Assembly (NCBI GenBank): GCA_003481775.1 | Contig: QULU01000074.1 | Coordinates: 1 to 10,465 of the forward strand | Direction: 5' to 3' | Origin: Clostridiaceae bacterium OM02-2AC | GTDB lineage: Bacteria > Bacillota_I > Bacilli_A > Erysipelotrichales > Erysipelotrichaceae | Length of the DNA: 10,465 nucleotides | In this document: one piece after another, positions 6,551-10,465 of the stretch | How positions within the stretch are numbered: the stretch's first letter is position 1 | Layout: every line of letters starts with the position of its first letter | The notes under the pieces: model-generated | Told to the model about the DNA's origin: nothing | The model's input: the letters and a program-made list of their open reading frames with translations, nothing else | The model's database searches: none | Made by a program: the position numbers and the translations under genes

Positions 6551-8269
6551 TCAAGCCTCTTTCCAAAGCATCTCTACATCTTTACCACTGTGTGTTAATG
6601 CGATATGGATGATCTGTCCGCTCAATGTGATATCATAACGATTCATTTCGATCTGTCGTAAAGCTTCCTCACATTTTTCTTTCAACAGTTTGGGATGCTT
6701 GTCATATTCTTCTTTCTTTAAATACTTTAATTCGATGATATAGGAAGGAAACTTATTCGTCTTGCTTTGTAGGACGATATCGTATCTGCCTTTTCCAGCC
6801 TCCTGATTACTCTTCACCTCATAATCTGCATATAGGCAGGCACACATCCCTAATAGAAGAGTATGGTAACTGTTTTCACTGATCAGATCATGATAACTTG
6901 TAGAATTCAATAGGAAGTCTCGGTAGTTTTCTATGAACACATTAGGTTCTTTATCGTATAAGCCTCTCATCATCATAGTGAAAATATCATAGTCTTTATT
7001 CAAATAATTTAGAGTAAGTCTCTGAAACTCCTCTGCGACCTCATTGTTTGGAATCTCCAATAAATACGTGCTCGATTTTTCTTGTTTTATTGTCAGATAT
7101 CCTGCATTTACGAAAAGACCCCATAGACTTACAGCATCTGATTCTTCATAAAAACATTTTTGAAGATCCATTACGGTCTCTACCTGTTTTTTTTCTATCA
7201 ATTCTTCATACTTGGTTTCGAATCCGGATTTATGTTCACCGTGTGTTTCTGGTTTTTTCCTTATTTCCTCCATTGCTTTTTTTATAAGCTGATTAGAGCT
7301 TACGTTCACCCAATAGGGAATCAGCTTATGATTCTTCGCATAATTGAGGATAGACCAGGGATTATAGATTTCTGTTCCACCTATATTATAGCCATCATAC
7401 ATTGCCTTCACTTCATCAGAGCATTCTAAGCCATAATACTTCAATAGGATATCCACTTCTTTCTTCACGAATCCAAAGTGTTGGGAATAGGCTTTATCAC
7501 TTACAGTCCGTACCTCCGGGTTGTTCAATCCGGAAAAGATATTTTCCTTTGCGACCCGCTGTATTCCGGTAAGCATAGCATTTTGCAAATTCGGATTATC
7601 TTTCAGTGCACTGCTGAGCAATCCTGCAAGTGCGGAGTGTATCTCGCTATAAACATTTCCGACATGCGCTTCTATAAACGGTGTGTCATATTCGTCTATG
7701 ATGAGCATCACTTTCTTTCCGTAATACTGATGACACTTCTCCATGAGATATGCTATCGCCTGGTCGATCGTTTCTAAGCTTCCATCATCTAAGCTTGATA
7801 ATCCTTTCATGATCAAGTCGAACTTTGGTTTATCGAACATATCCGGATCTTTCAATAGGTGGGCGTTACATCTGTAGGCTGTCAGTAGCTGTTCCTTTAT
7901 ACATTTTACGATTCTCATCTGACTGCCTTTCGCATCCGCAAAGCTCAGAAAGATCGTAGGATATTGGTTCATCTCACGAATATATTCCGTATCCATGATC
8001 GCAGTATCCTTGAAGATATCCTTTGAATCCTTTGTGATGTCGAAGAATTCTGCCATCATACTCATGTTCAATGTTTTCCCAAAGCGTCGAGGACGGGTCA
8101 CCAGTGTTACTTCTGCGCCACTATCCAAAAATTCTTTTATCAATAAGGATTTATCGACGATATAATAATCTCCTGTTTTCAATTTTCGATAATCTGAGAT
8201 ACCGATCGGTATCCGCTTCAAACCTGTTGGTCCATGTTCGACTATTTTTTTGTTTTTGTTTTCGTTCAT
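6551..8269 (-). CDS. AAA-ATPase-like / PD-(D/E)XK nuclease-fold protein
   Basis: This 572-residue cytoplasmic protein has the full layout of the large bacterial family that joins an AAA-ATPase-like domain (PF09820) to a C-terminal PDDEXK_9 domain (PF08011). The start GLKRIPIGISDYRKL and the 'VDKS' segment are family hallmarks. The Walker A-like loop is RPRRFGKT (59-66, Lys65) and Walker B is LIIDEYD (Asp192, Glu193). The nuclease-fold core is GRYDIVL (Asp497) followed by IIELK (Glu513, Lys515), with the helix 'EALRQIEMNRY' after it. All catalytic positions are kept and no frameshift is seen, so the protein should be active. The role of the family is not established; members are often present in many copies per genome. 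GGAG at 8277-8280, seven bases before the ATG, sets the start. Palindromes of one family lie just outside both ends (6512-6534, 8305-8327). A possible extended -10 lies at 8351-8359. No functional link to the neighbouring surface genes is visible. Confidence 0.93.
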   Translation of the reverse strand: MNENKNKKIVEHGPTGLKRIPIGISDYRKLKTGDYYIVDKSLLIKEFLDSGAEVTLVTRPRRFGKTLNMSMMAEFFDITKDSKDIFKDTAIMDTEYIREMNQYPTIFLSFADAKGSQMRIVKCIKEQLLTAYRCNAHLLKDPDMFDKPKFDLIMKGLSSLDDGSLETIDQAIAYLMEKCHQYYGKKVMLIIDEYDTPFIEAHVGNVYSEIHSALAGLLSSALKDNPNLQNAMLTGIQRVAKENIFSGLNNPEVRTVSDKAYSQHFGFVKKEVDILLKYYGLECSDEVKAMYDGYNIGGTEIYNPWSILNYAKNHKLIPYWVNVSSNQLIKKAMEEIRKKPETHGEHKSGFETKYEELIEKKQVETVMDLQKCFYEESDAVSLWGLFVNAGYLTIKQEKSSTYLLEIPNNEVAEEFQRLTLNYLNKDYDIFTMMMRGLYDKEPNVFIENYRDFLLNSTSYHDLISENSYHTLLLGMCACLYADYEVKSNQEAGKGRYDIVLQSKTNKFPSYIIELKYLKKEEYDKHPKLLKEKCEEALRQIEMNRYDITLSGQIIHIALTHSGKDVEMLWKEA

Positions 8270-8304
8270 ATTTTTTCTCCATGCGGTCTCTCCGCTGTCT
8301 ACTC

Positions 8305-8327
8305 CTACATGGCAACTTGCCAGGTAG
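8305..8327. repeat. palindrome copy 2 (core TGGCAAsTTGCCA), before the ATPase gene
   Basis: A 23-base palindrome with one mismatched pair (8309 against 8323), centred on 8316. It lies in the 5' leader of the ATPase gene, 35 bases from its ATG. It has the same length and core as the copy at 6512-6534. No T-run follows it on the minus strand. Confidence 0.82.
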
Positions 8328-8350
8328 CTGATTTTGCTTGTTTTTTTTAC

Positions 8351-8359
8351 TTTATATCA
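8351..8359 (-). promoter_or_regulatory. candidate extended -10 promoter of the ATPase gene
   Basis: TGATATAAA on the minus strand fits the extended -10 pattern TGnTATAAT. No clear -35 box lies 16-18 bases upstream. The start of transcription would be near 8344, giving a leader of about 75 bases that includes palindrome copy 2. It sits just past the stop of the 79-residue gene. Confidence 0.3.
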
Positions 8360-8387
8360 GGTCACTTTAAAGTGATTCCTGTTTTTT
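8358..8387 (+). terminator. terminator-type hairpin facing the plus strand
   Basis: On the plus strand CAGG-TCACT (8358-8366), loop TTAA, then AGTGA (8371-8375), a two-base bulge and CCTG (8378-8381), followed by six T. The inner part is a perfect 14-base palindrome (8362-8375) that includes the stop codon of the 79-residue gene. On the minus strand no T-run follows. It would therefore stop antisense transcripts coming out of the ATPase gene rather than the gene it overlaps. Confidence 0.4.
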
Positions 8388-8601
8388 CTTCTACTGATTC
8401 CACATACGTATCTACGTCGATATAACCTTTTGAAAGATTCTCTGCTTTGCCCATGACTTGAGAAAGCACATACTCGATATCTTCCTTTGGTATGCCTGCC
8501 TCAAATAATACCTCTGCCACGGTCGATGCATAGATCCTGCTGGTTGTTTCTACCAGCTGCTGTTCCCGCATCTGTTGCAGTTGCACATCTCTTCTACTCA
8601 T
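8362..8601 (-). CDS. 79-residue helical protein of unknown function
   Basis: A small soluble protein starting MSRRDVQLQQMREQQLVETT, rich in Gln, Glu and Val. It has no signal peptide or membrane segment and looks mostly alpha-helical, with 'VAEVLFEAGIPKEDIEYVLSQVMG' in the middle. I do not recognise the family. AAGGAA about six bases before the ATG supports the start. It begins 20 bases after the stop of the nuclease gene, so the two are very probably cotranscribed from the promoter at 9556-9584. That spacing suggests, but does not prove, a linked role; a protein guarding the cytoplasm against the nuclease would be one guess. Confidence 0.75.
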   Translation of the reverse strand: MSRRDVQLQQMREQQLVETTSRIYASTVAEVLFEAGIPKEDIEYVLSQVMGKAENLSKGYIDVDTYVESVEEKTGITLK

Positions 8602-8621
8602 CGCATCTTCCTTCTTTCTGG

Positions 8622-9488
8622 CTACCGCTGTGCTCTTCTATACCCAGCTGCCTGTGCCTCTTCTTCACTGTTGAATATGATCAGATTTTTTGAGTCCTCC
8701 ATATCATCATAGGATCGTTGGCCGGGACAGTGATAGATCTTCGAATCCTTGTTTCCGCGTATCTCCACATCGGTAGCGTTTTGCTCTTTTTCTACTCCTT
8801 TTTCCAAATGACTCTCTCCGGTGATATAGTCGATCGTAATACCGGGCTGTACATTGTATACGAAGACATTGAACCGGATACCTTCTCCATGGTCTTCCAC
8901 CGACTGCGCTTCCATCTGTACACCTGATGCTACGAGGTCATCACCTTCAAATATCGGAGTGACCCGATACAGTACGTGGTTATTCGTTTCCTGGATATGA
9001 TCAGCAACCATATCTTCAAATGGCAGCATACCTTCCATGTTCATATACCGAGTACCGGTTATCAGATTCTTCTCGTTGGCATTTTCACCGGTCAGCTGGA
9101 ATCCGATCAGATGGCACCGGTTATAGAGATATTTCCCATCTATCAGGTCATCATACCTGACGGTATGCCAGCCGGAAGGCTTTATCATTCCGATGGAGCC
9201 TCGTTCTTCTGTAGGCATCAGATCTTTTCCGATGTTTGCCATCGCAGCTCCGCACCGGCCTAGCTCATCCAGCTCACTGTAGCTCTCATAAGATTTCGTA
9301 GACAGCTCATCTTCCGTGAAAGCCGGTATATTGCCGTCGATTTCCACATACGGTGTACCGGAGTAAGCTGGAATTTCGGAGATATCGATGTATGATACAT
9401 CTTGTTCGTTCTTCGTACTATGCGGTGAACAGCCTGTCGATGAAAGGACGAGCAAGGAAGACAATAGTAATTTGATGATCGTTTTCAT
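8622..9488 (-). CDS. lipid-anchored DNA/RNA non-specific endonuclease
   Basis: This 288-residue protein of the DNA/RNA non-specific endonuclease (EndA/NUC1-like, beta-beta-alpha-metal) family would degrade nucleic acid outside the cell. The signal peptide ends in lipobox S17-T-G-C20, so lipid on Cys20 should hold it on the outer membrane face. The core is YNRCHLIGFQLTGENANEKN (122-141): His126 is the expected general base and Asn141 lies where the metal-binding Asn is expected. It continues with LITGTRYMN and GMLPFE. The motif is NRCH rather than the classical DRGH, a known variant. A short C-terminal module (about 250-288; IYHCPGQRSY ... AGYRRA) follows a linker and resembles the small tail domains found on many secreted nucleases. 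An upstream in-frame TTG at 9518 lies in palindrome copy 3. The ATG at 9488 is preferred because GAGGGAG precedes it by six bases and it gives a proper lipoprotein signal. Confidence 0.92.
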   Translation of the reverse strand: MKTIIKLLLSSLLVLSSTGCSPHSTKNEQDVSYIDISEIPAYSGTPYVEIDGNIPAFTEDELSTKSYESYSELDELGRCGAAMANIGKDLMPTEERGSIGMIKPSGWHTVRYDDLIDGKYLYNRCHLIGFQLTGENANEKNLITGTRYMNMEGMLPFEDMVADHIQETNNHVLYRVTPIFEGDDLVASGVQMEAQSVEDHGEGIRFNVFVYNVQPGITIDYITGESHLEKGVEKEQNATDVEIRGNKDSKIYHCPGQRSYDDMEDSKNLIIFNSEEEAQAAGYRRAQR

Positions 9489-9494
9489 GATCTT

Positions 9495-9501
9495 CTCCCT
9501 C
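9495..9501 (-). promoter_or_regulatory. ribosome binding site deciding the nuclease start
   Basis: GAGGGAG on the minus strand, six bases before the ATG at 9488. It overlaps the in-frame ATG at 9503 and makes both that start and the TTG at 9518 unlikely. Confidence 0.8.
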
Positions 9502-9509
9502 ATTTCTGT

Positions 9510-9528
9510 ACCTGGCAACTTGCCAGGT
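9510..9528. repeat. palindrome copy 3 (core TGGCAAsTTGCCA), before the nuclease gene
   Basis: Perfect 19-base palindrome centred on 9519. It lies in the probable 5' leader of the nuclease message, about 21 bases before the ATG. It has the same 13-base core as the copies at 6512-6534 and 8305-8327. No T-run follows on the minus strand. Confidence 0.85.
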
Positions 9529-9555
9529 CAGGTTCAGACACTCTTTTCCAACTAA

Positions 9556-9584
9556 ATTCTACTATAGTAGAAGTTCAAAGACAA
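9556..9584 (-). promoter_or_regulatory. promoter of the nuclease operon
   Basis: TTGTCT (9579-9584, 4 of 6 matches) and TAGAAT (9556-9561, 5 of 6 matches) are separated by exactly 17 bases on the minus strand. Transcription would start near 9549, about 60 bases before the nuclease ATG. The -35 box is only five bases from the stop of the membrane-protein gene. The -10 box and part of the spacer overlap the dyad at 9557-9572. Confidence 0.5.
9557..9572. promoter_or_regulatory. operator-like 16-base dyad over the nuclease promoter
   Basis: TTCTACTATAGTAGAA is a perfect 16-base palindrome with no loop. That makes it a better protein-binding site than an RNA hairpin. It covers most of the -10 box and part of the spacer of the promoter at 9556-9584, where a bound repressor would block polymerase. 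The repressor is not in this window. The CTAC...GTAG half-sites recall BlaI/CopY-type operators, but that is only a resemblance. Confidence 0.45.
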
Positions 9585-9588
9585 GTGT

Positions 9589-9888
9589 TTACCCGCTCTG
9601 CCTATCTACGATTTCTTTCATTTTCTTTCTTTGTTTTGCTTTTCTCATCCTTCGATATAGCAGGAACGTTATGGCAAGGACGATGATCAGTAGGAGGGAT
9701 AGAGTCGCAAGTCGTATACTATCGTACAGGAACTGCAGTGTGATGATCGTGAGAAGGATGAGTACGATGACACCCACGGTTATCCATAAGAGATGACGTA
9801 ATATTTTTTTTGTATACGACGCTCCGTGAAAGCCGGAGATTCGTGCATGGTCCTTCCTCATGAACTTCTCTAGTCTATCAGGATCCAT
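9589..9888 (-). CDS. small two-helix membrane protein of unknown function
   Basis: A 99-residue protein with a basic N-terminal part and two hydrophobic helices (about 33-54 and 58-78). A very basic tail (RRMRKAKQRKKMK, 79-91) follows. The positive charge on both ends predicts that both termini face the cytoplasm. It overlaps the end of the upstream gene by 11 bases, and AGAAGG lies nine bases before its ATG, so translation is probably coupled. I do not recognise the family. The tight overlap makes it likely that it works with the upstream product, perhaps placing it at the membrane. Confidence 0.8.
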   Translation of the reverse strand: MDPDRLEKFMRKDHARISGFHGASYTKKILRHLLWITVGVIVLILLTIITLQFLYDSIRLATLSLLLIIVLAITFLLYRRMRKAKQRKKMKEIVDRQSG

Positions 9889-10465
9889 AGGATAACACCT
9901 TCTCTTTCTCCAGTTCTGTAATGAGCATCTGCTCTAGCTGTATGTCCGCTTCCTCCTGCATCCATCGCATGTCCTCCGTGTTCAAAGCAGGGCGGAAAGG
10001 GAGAGTAGGGTCCAGTGCTGCTCGTTTGTCCCATAGCTCCAGTGTTAGATCGTCTTTATCGATGATTCCCTCCAAACTGTTTTCATCCAGGTCTTGTGAA
10101 GCTAACCACTCATCACAGCGATCCTTCAGTATCTCGCTGATCTGTCCTTTTTGGACATATTCGTGATAGCGGGATAGGACAGGTTCCATATCTTCCTTCG
10201 TGTATACGTTCAGATCAGAAACTGTGACACCTTCGATTCCTATCATCTTCAAGAGCTCAGTGCCGCTTCCTTTTGCTATCAGAAGACCATCATATAAGAG
10301 GACCTGAAGATGGGTGCCATCTTCCTGGATCTCTTCTGTCAGCGTGTAACCTTTATGTGCACGTACGTACGCTTCCAATAGTCCTTCCTGTACTTTCTTT
10401 GGCATCTCCTTATGCTGAAGAATGTTGACCAGATCCGTTGCGATCTTTCGTGCCTGCGCAAGGGA
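9878..10465 (-). CDS. 3' part of an unrecognised gene running off the right edge (partial)
   Basis: The frame is open from the window edge, with no stop before the Met at 10405. That Met has AAGGAG directly against it with no spacing, so it is probably an internal codon and the gene starts outside the window. The 195 visible residues begin SLAQARKIATDLVNILQHKEM. They are soluble and acidic towards the end, with several helices (for example 'DMRWMQEEADIQLEQMLITELEKEK') and no signal peptide or membrane segment. A segment 'EEIQEDGTHLQVLLYDGLLIAKGSG' could be a beta hairpin. I do not recognise the family. It overlaps the membrane-protein gene by 11 bases and belongs to the same operon. Confidence 0.7.
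   Translation of the reverse strand, partial: SLAQARKIATDLVNILQHKEMPKKVQEGLLEAYVRAHKGYTLTEEIQEDGTHLQVLLYDGLLIAKGSGTELLKMIGIEGVTVSDLNVYTKEDMEPVLSRYHEYVQKGQISEILKDRCDEWLASQDLDENSLEGIIDKDDLTLELWDKRAALDPTLPFRPALNTEDMRWMQEEADIQLEQMLITELEKEKVLSYGS

Noticed and set aside
8234..8425. A plus-strand frame through palindrome copy 2
   Set aside because: It runs antisense over two gene ends and a terminator-like hairpin. The product is hydrophobic low-complexity sequence without a ribosome binding site.
9489..9518. A longer nuclease starting at the TTG at 9518 or the ATG at 9503
   Set aside because: It would start in a palindrome or overlap the ribosome binding site, and it adds ten residues in front of a good lipoprotein signal. 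The ATG at 9488 has GAGGGAG six bases upstream.
6512..9528. The TGGCAAsTTGCCA palindromes read as ordinary intrinsic terminators or as a CRISPR array
   Set aside because: No T-run follows any copy on the transcribed strand, and two of the three are in 5' leaders. They are more than 1 kb apart with genes between, not regularly spaced repeats.
1..10465. tRNA, rRNA or insertion sequence
   Set aside because: No tRNA-like cloverleaf, rRNA segment or transposase motif was seen on either strand.

Overview
The window is a stretch of low-GC (about 40%) Bacillota DNA. Every supported gene lies on the minus strand, so transcription runs from high to low coordinates. Shine-Dalgarno sites of the GGAGG type, lipobox signal peptides, a Gram-positive surface protein with thioester and CnaB domains, and TGA used as a stop all fit a gut-type Clostridia or Erysipelotrichia. 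The genus cannot be fixed from sequence alone.

In transcription order the layout is as follows. (1) 10465-9878: the 3' part of an unrecognised gene that runs in from beyond the window. (2) 9888-9589: a two-helix membrane protein that overlaps it by 11 bases. (3) A probable promoter with an operator-like dyad at 9556-9584. It serves a lipid-anchored DNA/RNA non-specific endonuclease (9488-8622) and a 79-residue helical protein of unknown role (8601-8362). (4) 8269-6551: a 572-residue AAA-ATPase-like/PD-(D/E)XK nuclease-fold protein with palindromes on both sides. (5) 6361-5429: a lipoprotein with two Ig-like domains and a small C-terminal domain with two cysteines. (6) 5215-131: a 1694-residue cell-surface adhesin with an N-terminal thioester domain and about 13 CnaB/SpaA-type domains. 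It is preceded by a 213-base leader that contains a terminator hairpin. (7) The extreme left edge carries a probable start site of the next gene.

Three genes (nuclease, Ig-like lipoprotein, adhesin) make exported products held on the outside of the cell: two by lipid, and one by a C-terminal wall-sorting-type tail that lacks a normal LPxTG motif. The right half therefore looks like a surface and extracellular nuclease module, and the left half like a host- or matrix-contact module. The ATPase/nuclease-fold gene between them looks unrelated to either.

The least expected signals are four. A family of 19-23 bp palindromes with the core TGGCAAsTTGCCA occurs once in each of three gene boundaries, and two of them bracket the ATPase gene. 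A possible attenuator leader with a nine-codon ORF ending in Pro-Pro-stop lies before the adhesin. The adhesin's anchoring motif is atypical. Base composition inside the adhesin is patchy at about the scale of domains.
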